Origin: Caldilineaceae bacterium
GTDB taxonomy: Bacteria > Chloroflexota > Anaerolineae > Caldilineales > Caldilineaceae
Assembly (NCBI GenBank): GCA_022821545.1
Contig: JAJEDJ010000034.1
Span: 62,001 to 126,000, forward strand
Direction: 5' to 3'
DNA length: 64,000 nt
The notes beneath the pieces were generated by a model. That model had not been told where the DNA came from. It worked only from the letters and a program-made list of their open reading frames with translations, and did no database searches. This document shows positions 1 to 10,114 of the stretch, in pieces; positions within the stretch are counted from its first letter, which is position 1, and each line of letters opens with the position of its first letter. The position numbers were made by a program, and so were the translations under genes.

Positions 1-1404
1 CACGTAGAGATCGGCTCCCAGGTTTCGCCCGCCCTTGGTTAAGATGTGGCGGTACTTGGGTCGCATGTTCACGAGGGGGCGCAAACTGGATGAGTAGCAG
101 CAGCCGCTGCCGTCTGAGTGATTGTCGTAAAGAGACACTGCGAATTCGGGCCGCTGTGCAAGGTAATGATCGAGTGGGTCCTGGGTGAACCTCCCTTCCG
201 GCTGGGAGGCGAAAAAGGTCTGGCCCGCCTCCATCCGGTCATTCGCGTAGGCCAGATAAGTGAACGTGGGGACAAGGAACAGGATTGGCCCCCCTGCGTC
301 GCCGCGTGGAGGCCGAATGATGAACGGGACGTGGTCTTCCCGCCCATCTCCATCCAGGCGCGCTGCATAGATTCCGCTGCGCAGACCCTCCGGCACTGTA
401 AACTCGAAGTCGGGCTGCCACCCTGCGTCCTCGAGATCATCCTGATGAAAGTGAATGGCGCCGTACTCATCGGTAGCCTGCTTGAAGTCGGCCTCGGTCG
501 ATGTCCAGTTGCGGCCGGTCACGGCGCGGGTGGGCAAGTTTACGGCGGCGCCATGCATCCGGTGAGGACCGGTGTCCACTACACGCGCCGAAGACTGATC
601 GCGTGAAAAGTCCCAGCACGCGGCAAGGTCGACCCCTGCCACCTCTTCTGGCGCAATCTCCCGTCTCAGCAGCTCGATCTCGCCGACAGTCAACGCACGG
701 CTGAAAATGCGGGGGCTGTCGATCTTGCCGTTAAAGAGCCCGAGTGCCGCCCTGTTGTTTGCCGGATCCCTCTCAAGGCTTGACGCGGCAATGAGCAAAG
801 GCTGGCTATTGCGGCAGCGGACGCGGCCCTGCACGGTCTTTTCGAGAGTGATCGAAGAACTGTCGGAGGGCCAGTCGGAGATCTGCCACTGGACCAGAAC
901 CAGCCTTCCGGTCTGGCTATCGAAAGAGGCGGCGGCGAAATACCACTCGCGTGCCCTCAGCGTACGGTCTGTCGTGAACCTGGAGCTGGCGCCGCTATCG
1001 CCCAACCAGAGCTCAAGTGCCCCTGCCTCCCCAATTGCCAGGCTTATACCGCAACCGTCGGAGGACCACTTACTCAGGACCCCCTGCGCCTCTCCAATGT
1101 GAGGCGTGGTCGGCCAGATCCAGGCCTGGAGCGTAAAACTGGTTAACTCATCCAGCAATGCGCAATCGGATACAACGACAAATGAACCGGCGCGGGCGAT
1201 CTGACGCCGGCCTGGCCTGGAGCCGTCGATTGCCGTCTTCACAAGTTCTTCCTTGAAGCCGGGCCCGGCCGGGTTCTGATCGCCGTGAATCAGGCGAACC
1301 AGGGTCGAGTTGTAGCTCGGCAGGTCCGTACTCACCATGCAACAAATCTCTTCGCCTGGAGCGACGCTCAATTTGTCGGTGTAGCCTGTTAACTCGGCTG
1401 TCAT
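1..1404 (-). CDS. N,N-dimethylformamidase-like large (beta) subunit, 3' end cut by window edge
   Basis: The minus strand is open from an ATG at 1404 to base 1 with no stop (468 codons), so the gene is real but its 3' end lies outside the window. A good ribosome site (GGAGG, 1411-1415) sits 6 nt before the start. The N-terminus (MTAELTGYTDKLSV..PGEEI) starts like DmfA2-family proteins. Residues about 65-245 look like a LamG/concanavalin-type beta-sandwich (LTSFTLQAWIWP, GLFNGKIDSPRIFSRAL). The following part carries family signatures: PILFLVPTFTYLAYAND and DNHSDGSG followed by LRP..NMRPKYR. In characterised enzymes the large subunit contains the metal centre and hydrolyses N,N-dimethylformamide to dimethylamine and formate, together with a small subunit. 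No small-subunit gene is visible, and the true substrate of this homologue is not known. Confidence 0.8.
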   Translation of the reverse strand, partial: MTAELTGYTDKLSVAPGEEICCMVSTDLPSYNSTLVRLIHGDQNPAGPGFKEELVKTAIDGSRPGRRQIARAGSFVVVSDCALLDELTSFTLQAWIWPTTPHIGEAQGVLSKWSSDGCGISLAIGEAGALELWLGDSGASSRFTTDRTLRAREWYFAAASFDSQTGRLVLVQWQISDWPSDSSSITLEKTVQGRVRCRNSQPLLIAASSLERDPANNRAALGLFNGKIDSPRIFSRALTVGEIELLRREIAPEEVAGVDLAACWDFSRDQSSARVVDTGPHRMHGAAVNLPTRAVTGRNWTSTEADFKQATDEYGAIHFHQDDLEDAGWQPDFEFTVPEGLRSGIYAARLDGDGREDHVPFIIRPPRGDAGGPILFLVPTFTYLAYANDRMEAGQTFFASQPEGRFTQDPLDHYLAQRPEFAVSLYDNHSDGSGCCYSSSLRPLVNMRPKYRHILTKGGRNLGADLYV

Positions 1405-1751
1405 TCTAAACCTCCATGTCCCCTGACAAACGGTGAACTGCGTCGACTCTGAACGGATTCCGTGGACATCTTGGAAACCTGGTATCGCCGGCACACTGAC
1501 TTCCGTTTCGACTGACCCAGGGAAAATCTAGCACAGACGGCCTCGCCATTCAAGTGGAGTTTCTGGGGTGCGGGTGGGACCTCTTCCGCGTGTCAGATTT
1601 AACGGGTTGCCCTTCCAACGGTGTGGATATCCTGGCGTCAGGTTTCCGTGAATCGGCCCCTCTGTGTTACTGTAGGAGTCAGATCGGGTGGACGAATCTT
1701 CGGCAATGATTTCATGAAGTTACTTTCATAATTGAAAGTGCCAACCGCCAG
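1405..1751. other. Divergent intergenic region between the DMFase-like gene and copA
   Basis: No convincing open reading frame is seen in these 347 bases. They hold the ribosome site of the minus-strand DMFase-like gene at the left edge and a perfect 7-bp inverted repeat just before copA at the right edge. The rest shows no structure I can support. Confidence 0.5.
1722..1739. promoter_or_regulatory. Palindrome in front of copA, candidate metal-responsive operator
   Basis: ACTTTCA-TAAT-TGAAAGT is a perfect 7-bp inverted repeat ending 12 nt before the copA start codon. It contains CATAAT (1727-1732), a possible -10 element, so a bound repressor would block transcription. It does not match the CopY operator (TACANNTGTA) and I cannot assign a regulator family. 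No regulator gene is adjacent. Confidence 0.4.
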
Positions 1752-4385
1752 ATGAACGAAACAAAGCAATTGACAGTCCCCGTAATCGGAATGACCTGTC
1801 TCGGTTGCGCGGCTTCGGTGGAAGCCGGCAGCAAGAAGACTGGGGCGGTGGAAGAGGCTGAGGTCAACTTTGCCAGCGAGCGGCTGACTTTGACCGTCAA
1901 CGCCGGTCAACAGCCGGCGAATGAAGTGCTGGCGGAAGTGCGCCAGCAGGTCGAACGCGCCGGTTACAAGATCCCCACGCTGACTCTATCGCTGCCAGTC
2001 ATCGGAATGTCGTGCGTCGCCTGTGCCAATGCCATTGAGAAGGCTGTCGGAGAGGTTGACGGTGTGGTCTATGCCAGCGTTAACTTTGCGGCGGAGCAGG
2101 CAAATGTCGAGTATGTGAGCGGGTTGGGGTCACGCGCTCCGATCGTGGAGGCCATTCGCAAGGCGGGATACGATACAATTGCGGTGGCTTCGCCTTCGAC
2201 CGAAGCGCCGCCCGTGGTCGGTGCGACTGGCGCTGCCGGTGCGCCCGCCGCTGCCCAAGTCGCCTCAAACGGGGGCGGTCCCGTTCCCGTGCAATCAACG
2301 CATCAGGTCTTCGATGAGGCCGAAGAAGATGCTGAGGCGGCGGCGCGCGCGGCGGCTATTCAGCATGAGTTCGTTCGCTTGCTTGTGGGCGTCATTTTTT
2401 CGCTTCCGCTGCTAATAATCAGCATGGGGCGGGACTTCGGACTCTTCGGCGCATGGATGCAAGGCGCCTGGGTCAACTGGCTCCTCTTCCTGCTGGCCAC
2501 GCCGGTGCAGTTCTTCGTCGGCTGGGACTACTATGTGGGCGCGTTCAAGAGCCTGCGCAATCGCAGCGCCAATATGGACGTTCTTGTAGCGATGGGCACG
2601 ACGGTTGCCTACCTCTTCAGCCTGGCGGTGCTGGCTGCCACTACCGTCGGCAGCGGCCTGCTTGGCGCACATGTCTATTTCGAGACTTCGGCGGTCATCA
2701 TTACGCTAGTTGTCCTGGGCAAACTTCTGGAGGCGAGAGCCAAAGGCCGTACGAGCGCGGCAATCAAGGAGTTGATCGGTCTGCAGAGCCGGACGGCGCG
2801 AGTGCTGCGCGACGGGCAGGAAATTGACCTCCCGGTCGAGGAGGTTCTGGTCGGGGACATGATTATCGTTCGCCCGGGCGAGAGAATTCCGGTCGACGGT
2901 TTCGTCGTTTCGGGAGAGTCCAGCGTCGACGAGAGCATGTTTACCGGCGAGAGCATGCCGGTGGACAAGGAGGCGGGCGACGGCGTTTTCGGGGCGACCC
3001 TGAATGGTCGCGGTCTGCTGCGAATCGAAGCGACCAAAGTCGGTCGCGAAACGGCCCTGGCGCAGATTATCAGGCTGGTAGAGGAGGCCCAGGGCAGCAA
3101 GGCGCCGATTCAGAGAATGGTTGACCAGGTTGCGGCCTACTTTGTGCCGGCTGTGATCGCCCTGGCGGGCGTGACGTTTGTGGTCTGGATGTTTGCAGGG
3201 GCGGGATTTGTGGCTGCCCTGCTGAGAGTGGTCGCGGTTCTGGTGATCGCCTGTCCCTGCGCGATGGGTCTGGCCACGCCCACCTCTATCATGGTCGGCA
3301 TTGGCAAGGGCGCCGGTATGGGCGTCCTGTTCAGAAACAGCATGGCCCTCGAACATACGCAAAAGCTCACGGCTGTCCTTTTGGACAAGACCGGGACGAT
3401 TACCCTGGGTGAACCTGCAGTCACCGACCTGGTGGTGAGCCGCGAGAATCCTCGAATGGGCTTTGACCGGACTGAAGCGCAGTTGCCCTCCCCAGCGGAA
3501 CGAACTGATCTGCTGAGGCTCGCGGCTTCGGCCGAGCGCGGGTCGGAGCATCCTCTCGGCGAGGCGATTGTGCGGGCGGCGCAGGCAAACGGTCTGGATC
3601 TGGCAGAACCCGCCCGCTTTGAAGCGCTTGCCGGCCACGGTGTCGCGGCGGATGTTGAAGAGAAACAGGTCCTGCTCGGCAATCTTAGGCTGATGGAACA
3701 GGAAGGTGTCGACCTGAACGGGCTTGTGCCCCAATATGAGGAACTTCAGGCCGAAGCCAAGTCCACGGTCTGGCTGGCCGTGAACGGCCGGGCCGCGGCG
3801 TTGATCGCGGTGGCCGACACGGTGAAAGAGGGTTCCGCGGAGGCTGTAGCCTCTCTGCGGAAGATGGGACTCACTGTCGCCATGCTGACCGGCGACAACC
3901 AGGCCACTGCCGACGCGATTGCCCGGGAGGTGGGCATCAACCGCGTGTTCGCGGAGCTGCTGCCCGGCCAAAAGGTCGAACAGGTCAAGGAGATGCAGGC
4001 GGAAGGGTTTTGGGTGGCCATGCTTGGTGACGGCATCAACGATGCGCCCGCCTTGGCGCAGGCTGACGTTGGCATCGCCATCGGTGCTGGCACGGACCTG
4101 GCGATGGAGGCGGCTGACGTGACCCTCATCCGAGGCGACCTGCGCAGCGTTCCTCATGCGATCCTGCTGTCCCAGGCAACGATGCGAAACATCAGGCAGA
4201 ACCTGAGTTGGGCCTTTGGCTACAACGTCGCCCTGATTCCGATTGCAGCCGGCATCTTGGCGCCTTTCGTCTGGGCGCCGCCGTTTCTGCAGCAGCTCCA
4301 CCCGATTCTGGCGGCCGCTGCCATGGCCTTTTCGAGTGTAAGCGTCGTAATCAATGCCCTTCGTCTTCGCCAGCTCCAGCTGTAA
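1752..4385 (+). CDS. copA: Copper-type heavy-metal-translocating P-type ATPase (P1B)
   Basis: This 877-residue membrane ATPase pumps soft metal ions, probably Cu(I), out of the cytoplasm. Two N-terminal HMA domains carry GMTCLGC (C16, C19) and GMSCVAC (C88, C91). They are followed by an Ala/Pro-rich linker (about 150-200) and the transmembrane core. The metal-site motif CPC is at 501-503 ([12 protein letters not shown]), the phosphorylated Asp is D545 in DKTGT, and SEHPLGEA and [12 protein letters not shown] mark the nucleotide-binding and hinge regions. CPC with this core points to Cu/Ag rather than Zn/Cd. No Shine-Dalgarno sequence precedes the ATG. The gene is 28 nt upstream of ccmF, suggesting linkage of copper handling with cytochrome/oxidase maturation, although that is inference. 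A short insert (about 566-580) precedes the nucleotide-binding domain. Confidence 0.93.
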   Translation: MNETKQLTVPVIGMTCLGCAASVEAGSKKTGAVEEAEVNFASERLTLTVNAGQQPANEVLAEVRQQVERAGYKIPTLTLSLPVIGMSCVACANAIEKAVGEVDGVVYASVNFAAEQANVEYVSGLGSRAPIVEAIRKAGYDTIAVASPSTEAPPVVGATGAAGAPAAAQVASNGGGPVPVQSTHQVFDEAEEDAEAAARAAAIQHEFVRLLVGVIFSLPLLIISMGRDFGLFGAWMQGAWVNWLLFLLATPVQFFVGWDYYVGAFKSLRNRSANMDVLVAMGTTVAYLFSLAVLAATTVGSGLLGAHVYFETSAVIITLVVLGKLLEARAKGRTSAAIKELIGLQSRTARVLRDGQEIDLPVEEVLVGDMIIVRPGERIPVDGFVVSGESSVDESMFTGESMPVDKEAGDGVFGATLNGRGLLRIEATKVGRETALAQIIRLVEEAQGSKAPIQRMVDQVAAYFVPAVIALAGVTFVVWMFAGAGFVAALLRVVAVLVIACPCAMGLATPTSIMVGIGKGAGMGVLFRNSMALEHTQKLTAVLLDKTGTITLGEPAVTDLVVSRENPRMGFDRTEAQLPSPAERTDLLRLAASAERGSEHPLGEAIVRAAQANGLDLAEPARFEALAGHGVAADVEEKQVLLGNLRLMEQEGVDLNGLVPQYEELQAEAKSTVWLAVNGRAAALIAVADTVKEGSAEAVASLRKMGLTVAMLTGDNQATADAIAREVGINRVFAELLPGQKVEQVKEMQAEGFWVAMLGDGINDAPALAQADVGIAIGAGTDLAMEAADVTLIRGDLRSVPHAILLSQATMRNIRQNLSWAFGYNVALIPIAAGILAPFVWAPPFLQQLHPILAAAAMAFSSVSVVINALRLRQLQL

Positions 4386-4413
4386 CGGACCTTGAACGGG
4401 CCATGAACCGGCG

Positions 4414-6504
4414 ATGATATTTGACTTCGCTTACTTGACGCTCGTGCTGGCCCTGATCCTCTGTGCGTTTGGCATGGCGGCAGGGTTCTGGGGAGGCCGG
4501 CTGGACTCAAGTGGAGCAGCACAGGGCGCCGCAACGTCAGGGCAGAGTAAACCTTCCGAAACAGGTCCTGTATCTGCCTGGGGTCACAGGCTGGCGGCGG
4601 CCAGCTTCCGCACGATTTATGCTGTTTGCGGACTGGTAGGAATCTCGGCGGTTATCCTGTGGTACGGTCTCCTGACAGACCAGTTTCAGATCGCCTACAT
4701 TTGGAACAGTTCCGAGCGAACTCTACCCACCTTCTACAAGTTCGCCGCCATCTGGGGCGGTCAGGCCGGTAGTCTCCTCTTCTGGACTCTCCTGCTCAGT
4801 CTGTTCAGTACAGCGGCGGCGCTGACATTTCGAACGAGTCAGCGCACGCTGATGCCCTACGTCAACGGCACGCTGCTGGCGATACTCCTGTTTTTCCTGG
4901 TCCTGCTGGTCTTCAGCGCCAACCCCTTTGAACAGATTGGCGTTGTGCCTGGTGATGGGCGCGGACTGAACCCCCTGCTCCAGAACTACTGGATGGTGAT
5001 CCACCCGGTCATGCTATATTTGGGCTGGGTTGGGCTGAGTGTACCCTTCGCCTTTGCCGTCGCCGCCCTGTTGAGCAGGCGTCTGGACCGGCGCTGGGTG
5101 CGAACCGTGCGGCGCTGGACGCTGATCCCCTGGATGTTTCTCTCGGCGGGCATCATCATGGGCAGCCAGTGGGCCTACATGGAGCTGGGCTGGGGCGGGT
5201 ACTGGGCCTGGGACCCGGTGGAGAACGCCAGCTTCCTTCCCTGGCTGACCGCGACGGCGTTTTTGCACAGTATCATCATCCAGGAGCAGCGCGGCATTCT
5301 GAAGGTGTGGAACGTCACGCTGATATGGCTGACCTTTACCCTGGTCATCCTCGGTACCTTCACGACGCGCAGCGGCATTTTGAGCAGCGTTCACAGCTTC
5401 GCGCAGAGTCCGGTGGGCCCCTATTTCCTTGTTTTCCTGGCGGTGATTACGGTCGGGTTCCTGCTGCTTCTCTTTCAGCGCCTGCCCTTCCTGCAAGGCG
5501 AAAACGTGATCGACTCGATCTCGAGCCGGGAGGGGGCCTTCCTGGCCAATAACTGGCTGTTCGCCGGTATTGCTTTTGTTGTGCTGTGGGGTACCTTCTA
5601 CCCCATGTTCAGCGAGATCCTGACGGGAGAACGGATCTCGGTAGCGGCCCCATGGTTTAACCGCGTGGCGGGTCCTCTTTTCCTGCTGCTGTTTGTTCTG
5701 ATGGGCGTCGGACCCCTGCTGGGATGGCGGCGAACGGGCGCTAAGGCGCTGCGAAGACAGTTCACGTGGCCTCTGGCGGCAGCGCTGATATCGGTTCCCT
5801 TTCTGCTTTTCACAAGCCGCAACGTATTTCCGATTGTGGGGTTCACCGTCTGCATCTTCGTGGCGGCGGCGATTATCCAGGAGTTTGCCCGCGGCGCTAT
5901 TGCGCGGCGGCGGTCAAGAGGGGAACAGTTGCCCGCCGCTCTATGGGGTCTGATCCGCCGCAACGGACGCCGCTACGGGGGATACGTTATTCATTTTGGC
6001 ATCGTGCTGATTGGGGTCGCCATCATTGGAAACGAGTTCTACCAGTCGACCACACACGTCACATTGACCAGAGGGGACTCGGTCGAGCTTGCCGGATATA
6101 CGCTGAAATATGTCGCGCTCGAATCGGAGCAGAGGAGCAACCATACCGAAATCAGGGCCAATCTCAACGTGTCCGATGCGTCGTCCGGCCGGCCGCTGGG
6201 AAAGATCTTCCCCCGCCGCAACATCTATGAAAAGACGCCGGACCAGCCAACGAGCGAAGTCGGTCTGCGTATGACCCCTGCTGAAGACGTATATGTGATT
6301 CTCAACGGCTGGGAAGGCGACGGGAGCAGCGCGACTTTCACCGTTTACATCAATCCCCTCACGATGTGGATGTGGGTCGGCGGGCTCCTCGTTGTGTTTG
6401 GCACGCTTGTCAGCGTGTGGCCCCATCCGCTGTCCGCGCCTTCCTCCCGCGAGTTGACCTCCCCTCTGCCTGAAGGAGCGGCGGCCGGTCAGGCGGCGGC
6501 CTGA
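4414..6504 (+). CDS. ccmF: Cytochrome c-type biogenesis protein CcmF (haem lyase subunit)
   Basis: A 696-residue polytopic membrane protein of the CcmF/NrfE family, which attaches haem to apocytochromes c at the outer face of the membrane in System I. It is recognised by the WWD haem-handling motif around residues 260-270 ([16 protein letters not shown]), by [15 protein letters not shown] shortly after, and by about 14-15 hydrophobic segments. The C-terminal soluble loop (about 540-650) precedes a final membrane segment and a Ser/Pro-rich tail. The gene begins 28 nt after copA and is followed at 6606 by a CcmI-like protein, so a small cytochrome-maturation unit is present. CcmA, B, C, E and H are not in the window. 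A lipoprotein cytochrome c with a CIGCH motif is encoded at 22815, a possible client. Confidence 0.93.
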   Translation: MIFDFAYLTLVLALILCAFGMAAGFWGGRLDSSGAAQGAATSGQSKPSETGPVSAWGHRLAAASFRTIYAVCGLVGISAVILWYGLLTDQFQIAYIWNSSERTLPTFYKFAAIWGGQAGSLLFWTLLLSLFSTAAALTFRTSQRTLMPYVNGTLLAILLFFLVLLVFSANPFEQIGVVPGDGRGLNPLLQNYWMVIHPVMLYLGWVGLSVPFAFAVAALLSRRLDRRWVRTVRRWTLIPWMFLSAGIIMGSQWAYMELGWGGYWAWDPVENASFLPWLTATAFLHSIIIQEQRGILKVWNVTLIWLTFTLVILGTFTTRSGILSSVHSFAQSPVGPYFLVFLAVITVGFLLLLFQRLPFLQGENVIDSISSREGAFLANNWLFAGIAFVVLWGTFYPMFSEILTGERISVAAPWFNRVAGPLFLLLFVLMGVGPLLGWRRTGAKALRRQFTWPLAAALISVPFLLFTSRNVFPIVGFTVCIFVAAAIIQEFARGAIARRRSRGEQLPAALWGLIRRNGRRYGGYVIHFGIVLIGVAIIGNEFYQSTTHVTLTRGDSVELAGYTLKYVALESEQRSNHTEIRANLNVSDASSGRPLGKIFPRRNIYEKTPDQPTSEVGLRMTPAEDVYVILNGWEGDGSSATFTVYINPLTMWMWVGGLLVVFGTLVSVWPHPLSAPSSRELTSPLPEGAAAGQAAA

Positions 6505-6605
6505 AGCAGGGGCGCCCTGGCTGCTCCGCCGTGTAGAACAGTGCCCTCTAAAGTACTCCCGGACAGGGTATCCCGTTTCTGCGTCCACGGATTTGACTGG
6601 AAACC

Positions 6606-7007
6606 ATGTGGGTAACAATGTTGCTGATCGGTGTAGTTGGCATAGCGGCCGTGGGATACGTCGTCTGGCCTCTGTTCGGCCGGACACAGACCTCGATCTC
6701 GACCGAAGGCGAGCGGCTGGCCGATCTGCTTGCCCGCAAAGAGGTCGCACTGGAGGCGATCAGGGAGCTTGAGTTCGATCACGGTGTCGGCAAGATCGAA
6801 GACGCAGACTTCGTGCGTTTCAACAGGATTCTGCGTAACAGGGCGTTGAGACTGATCGAACAGTTGGACGCGCAGTACGACGGTACGAACGCTTCGGGGG
6901 AGCCGCCCATTCAGCTGAATGAACGGCTGGAACTCGATATTCTGAATCGGCGCAGGGTAGAGGAACTGCACGCGAATGAAGGCGGCAGTCGTTTACGGGA
7001 AGAATGA
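6606..7007 (+). CDS. CcmI-like small membrane protein
   Basis: 133 residues. One N-terminal membrane segment (about 3-21, ending VVWPLFG) is followed by a charged helical region resembling the N-terminal domain of CcmI/CycH: LLARKEVALEAIRELEFD followed by GVGKIEDADF. In CcmI this part anchors a TPR domain that holds apocytochrome c for the haem lyase; here the TPR domain is absent and the chain ends with a Glu/Arg-rich tail. Position 101 nt after ccmF supports a role in cytochrome maturation. The end overlaps the next gene by 32 nt in another frame. The function is inferred from a short similarity plus context. Confidence 0.6.
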   Translation: MWVTMLLIGVVGIAAVGYVVWPLFGRTQTSISTEGERLADLLARKEVALEAIRELEFDHGVGKIEDADFVRFNRILRNRALRLIEQLDAQYDGTNASGEPPIQLNERLELDILNRRRVEELHANEGGSRLREE

Positions 7008-8013
7008 GATCAGAATAGCCGAGGTCCCGCGGCCCCGTCCCGGCAAAGGGGAGGTGGTCGTGAAGGTCAGGGCGTCCGGCGTCTGCGCAACCGACGTCAA
7101 GATCCTGGGCGGCGCCGGGACGCCTGCCGAACTTCCCGCGATACTGGGGCATGAAGTGGCCGGTACAGTCGCTGAGTTGGGCGCCGGAGCCGGGGAGACC
7201 GGCCTGCATGTCGGCCAGCGCGTGGCCGTGTATCCGATTGCGGCCTGCGGCGAGTGCCTGTATTGCCGCCGGGGCCGCAACAGTCTCTGCCTCCATGAGC
7301 ATGGGCTGGGACATGGCGACGACGGCGGATTCGCCGAGTTTGTGAGGATCCCGGCGGAGATTGTCGCGTTGGGCGGGGTCATCGACGTCGGTGACATGCC
7401 GTTCGATCTGGCAGCGATGATCGAGCCGGTCTCCTGTTGCCTGGCGGCCGCCGAGCAGTGCGGCACGAAAGCAGGTGATACCGTAGTCGTGGTAGGAGCG
7501 GGCCCCTTGGGTCTTTTGCACACAGCCGTGTCGAAGGCACTGGGCGCCCGCGTGGTCTGCATAGACATGAACGAGGCCCGGCTGGCCAGTGCGCTAAGGC
7601 TGGGCGCGATGAAGGTGGTCAATCCGGAGAAGGAAGACGCGGCGGCCGTCGTGCGCGATCTGACTGAGGTCGGCGCCGACGTTGTCATTGCGGCTGTCGG
7701 CATCCCGCAGGTGATGGAGAGCTATCTGCCGCTCGTGCGCAACGGTGGTGTCTTCAATGTGTTTGGTGGTACGCCCCGTGGTGAGATGATGACCGTTGAT
7801 CCCCGCTGGATCCATTACGGAGAGATCACTCTGACCGGGACCTTTGCCTCGTCTGTCAAGCAGTTCCACAAAGCATTCGATTTTGTCGGCAGCCGCGCTG
7901 AGGAGATCGAGACGGTGATTTCGACGCGGTGCGGGCTGGATGACATCCTGGCGGCAGTGCGGCGCGTACAGACAGGTAAGGGGACCAAAACCGTCCTGCA
8001 GTTTCCGGAGTGA
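6976..8013 (+). CDS. Zinc-dependent alcohol dehydrogenase family protein (MDR, sorbitol/threonine dehydrogenase-like)
   Basis: 345 residues, the usual length of medium-chain dehydrogenases. Catalytic zinc ligands are visible as C37 (SGVCATDV) and H59-E60 (GHEVAG); the structural zinc site is C91, C94, C97 and C105 (CGECLYCRRGRNSLC). The Rossmann motif is VVVGAGPLGLL near 171-181. The enzyme should oxidise a sugar alcohol, hydroxy-amino acid or similar secondary alcohol with NAD(P)+; the exact substrate cannot be read from sequence. The start codon lies inside the end of the CcmI-like gene (32-nt overlap) with AGAGGA about 11 nt upstream, so translation is probably coupled. It is followed 36 nt later by the MBL-fold gene. 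Confidence 0.88.
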   Translation: MKAAVVYGKNEIRIAEVPRPRPGKGEVVVKVRASGVCATDVKILGGAGTPAELPAILGHEVAGTVAELGAGAGETGLHVGQRVAVYPIAACGECLYCRRGRNSLCLHEHGLGHGDDGGFAEFVRIPAEIVALGGVIDVGDMPFDLAAMIEPVSCCLAAAEQCGTKAGDTVVVVGAGPLGLLHTAVSKALGARVVCIDMNEARLASALRLGAMKVVNPEKEDAAAVVRDLTEVGADVVIAAVGIPQVMESYLPLVRNGGVFNVFGGTPRGEMMTVDPRWIHYGEITLTGTFASSVKQFHKAFDFVGSRAEEIETVISTRCGLDDILAAVRRVQTGKGTKTVLQFPE

Positions 8014-8049
8014 CCCTAACCCGGCCGTAGAAACTCCAAGAGGGAGAGC

Positions 8050-8781
8050 ATGAGAATCAAGTGGTATGCACATGCCTGCCTGCGAATCGAAGGCGGCGGC
8101 GTCAGCATCATTACCGACCCCTATACGCCGCACAAGTCCGGATTTGCAGCTGTAACCGAGACCGCGGACATCGTCGTGCGTAGCTCCGATGACGACTCCG
8201 CCCACGCCAACGCGGCGATGATCCCGGGAGATCCCGAGGTGGTAACGGCCACGCATCTTCTGAGTTTTCCAGACGGGGACGGTCCGGGCCCCGGCCGCGT
8301 GCCGGGCCGGCAGCCCCAGGATTCGGCTTTCTTGACACGAGCGGGAGTCCGATTCAGGGCTATCCCTGCGATGGAGTCGATGCGCGTAAAGCTGCAACCG
8401 CGCGACAACGCGATCTACTGTTTTGAAGTTGAAGGGATCCACCTCGTACATTTCGGCGACGTGGGCAATCGCCTAGAGCCTTGGCAGCTGGATCAGATGG
8501 GCGCCGTGGACGTGGCGATCGTTCCTACGGGCGGCCCGCCCACGATAGAGTTGCCGGACCTCCATGATGCCCTGGACATCTTGCGTCCTGCCGTCACAAT
8601 TCCGATGCACTATGAACTGCCGGGCTGCAAGTTTCCCAGGATGGCCGACGTTAAGGAGTTCACGCAGCGATATTTGCCGGAACGTGTCCGCTGGGCAGAA
8701 GCTCCGGAAGTCGAGCTAACCAAGGCCGCCCTGCCTGATGAGCCCGAAGTGTGGGTGCTGCAGGCGACCTCAGCCGGGTAG
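8050..8781 (+). CDS. MBL-fold hydrolase-like protein with a degenerate metal motif
   Basis: 243 residues, with GAGGGAG 6-7 nt before the ATG. The fold is read from an N-terminal strand with MRIKWYAHACLRI, a central HFGDVG and a C-terminal IPMHYEL, the pattern of the UPF0173/L-ascorbate-6-phosphate-lactonase-like branch of the metallo-beta-lactamase superfamily. The first metal motif, normally H-x-H-x-D-H, reads SSDDDSAH after DIVVR, so two of the metal histidines appear to be replaced, while the last His is kept. H8, the Asp of GDVG and the His of MHYE remain. It may use fewer metal ions or be non-catalytic. A Gly/Pro-rich insertion (about 76-90) follows the degenerate motif. Likely co-transcribed with the upstream dehydrogenase. 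Confidence 0.72.
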   Translation: MRIKWYAHACLRIEGGGVSIITDPYTPHKSGFAAVTETADIVVRSSDDDSAHANAAMIPGDPEVVTATHLLSFPDGDGPGPGRVPGRQPQDSAFLTRAGVRFRAIPAMESMRVKLQPRDNAIYCFEVEGIHLVHFGDVGNRLEPWQLDQMGAVDVAIVPTGGPPTIELPDLHDALDILRPAVTIPMHYELPGCKFPRMADVKEFTQRYLPERVRWAEAPEVELTKAALPDEPEVWVLQATSAG

Positions 8782-8833
8782 ACGCCCTCGCAACGGCTAA
8801 CATTCTGAAGCATGCCGCGGAACGGGCGGGGCA

Positions 8834-10114
8834 TTAACCCGCGTCGTGGCTCTCTCTCGTTGCCGATTGAGACTGTGTTCGCTGACCGCCGGCTAGAAGC
8901 GGGGCCGATGCCGCCGCAGCCACGCTGACCAGCGTCGCCGCAAAATAGAGCCCCGACAGTCCGGCCCCGTCCAGAATCAGCCCGAGAATCCAGCTCCCCA
9001 TTCCGATTCCAAGATCGAAGGCCAGGTAGAAACCGGCCGTGGCGCGACCGCGCTGCGCCGATGGCATCCGGTCCACACAGATGGCAATCAGGGCAGGGTG
9101 ACAGATGCCGGAGCCTATGCCGATCAGCGCGGCGCTGCCGGCAAGAACGGGCATATTGGCCGCAACCGCGAGGCCCGCCAAGCCGGCGGCACAAATGATC
9201 AGGGCAGGTAGAAGGACCTGGCCGCGATTGGGTCTGTCCAGCAGCCGTCCGGTCAGAATGCGGGTGACGACAATCGAGACGCCGTACACGGCATAGGCCG
9301 GACCTGCCGAGGCCAGCTCCCTGCGTTCCGCCAGCAGAGGAAGAAAAGCGAAGAGGGCGCCGAAGCTGACGCCGAAGAGCGCGGTCGTGAGCATCGGACC
9401 CCGAAGCGGTCGCGGCAGCGAGGCCAGTTGGCCGAAACTGAAACTGCCGCCCACCTGCCTGCCAGCCGCTGGTATTGCCCGCCAGACGAGTGCGCCGGCA
9501 AGAAGAGATAGCCCCGAGCTCAAAAAGAAGGCGCTGTGACCTATGCCTCGGCCCCAAATGGGGCACAGGCCATCGCCGCCGACGGCACTGGAACCGTCAC
9601 CGGCTTGAATGCACCAGGTGGGGCACTGGGAAGCCGGACAGCCGAACTGAGGGGCAAGCCAGTCCAGCCCGGCGCTGACCGCGGCCGGGGTCAAAGTAAT
9701 GGCGACATTGGCGGCCACCCCGAAGAGCGCGAGGGCGGCGCCCCTGCGCTGCGGTTCCGCCAGGTCGGCGACGAGAGCGGTGGCCGCGGTCGTAAAAGTG
9801 ACGTAACCCGCTGCCTGGAGTACGCGCAGTCCGAACAGCAGCGCCGGACTGGATGCGAAGCTCATCAGCGCGGCGCCGGCAGCCAGGGAGACCGTACCGA
9901 ACAGAATGACAGGGCGCCGGCCCAGATGGTCGCTGACGGCCCCTGTCAGCGGACGTCCAACCAGGGAGGCTACGCCAAAAGCCCCCAGGACCAGTCCAAT
10001 CTGCCAGTCGGGTAACCCGGCTGCCTCCAGGTACAGGGGAATCGGAACCAGGAGGGCGTAGAAGGCGGCAAAGAACAGCAGCGCCGCCGACCAGACCGTC
10101 CAGTACCTGCTCAC
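8834..10114 (-). CDS. MFS transporter coupled to arsM, with a cysteine-rich external loop
   Basis: 426 residues with about 12 hydrophobic segments; GAVSDHLGRRP after the second is the MFS loop 2-3 motif. The start is GTG at 10114, which overlaps the arsM stop codon (GTGA), so the two proteins are translationally coupled. The loop between segments 5 and 6, expected to face outside, is unusually long (about 153-194) and holds C159, C164, C168 and C184 in a repeated CP[T/I]W context. Methylated or inorganic trivalent arsenic binds thiols, so export of an arsenic species is a plausible role, by analogy with ArsK-type MFS pumps. This is inference from context and cysteines; the core sequence alone only supports a generic MFS exporter. 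Confidence 0.78.
   Translation of the reverse strand: MSRYWTVWSAALLFFAAFYALLVPIPLYLEAAGLPDWQIGLVLGAFGVASLVGRPLTGAVSDHLGRRPVILFGTVSLAAGAALMSFASSPALLFGLRVLQAAGYVTFTTAATALVADLAEPQRRGAALALFGVAANVAITLTPAAVSAGLDWLAPQFGCPASQCPTWCIQAGDGSSAVGGDGLCPIWGRGIGHSAFFLSSGLSLLAGALVWRAIPAAGRQVGGSFSFGQLASLPRPLRGPMLTTALFGVSFGALFAFLPLLAERRELASAGPAYAVYGVSIVVTRILTGRLLDRPNRGQVLLPALIICAAGLAGLAVAANMPVLAGSAALIGIGSGICHPALIAICVDRMPSAQRGRATAGFYLAFDLGIGMGSWILGLILDGAGLSGLYFAATLVSVAAAASAPLLAGGQRTQSQSATRESHDAG

Noticed and set aside
118-606. 162-codon open frame on the plus strand in the DMFase-like gene
   Set aside because: The minus strand carries the continuous family-matching protein; this is its shadow.
2706-4301. 531-codon open frame on the minus strand inside copA
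   Set aside because: It is fully antisense to a clear P-type ATPase and shows no protein family; a by-product of high GC codon use.
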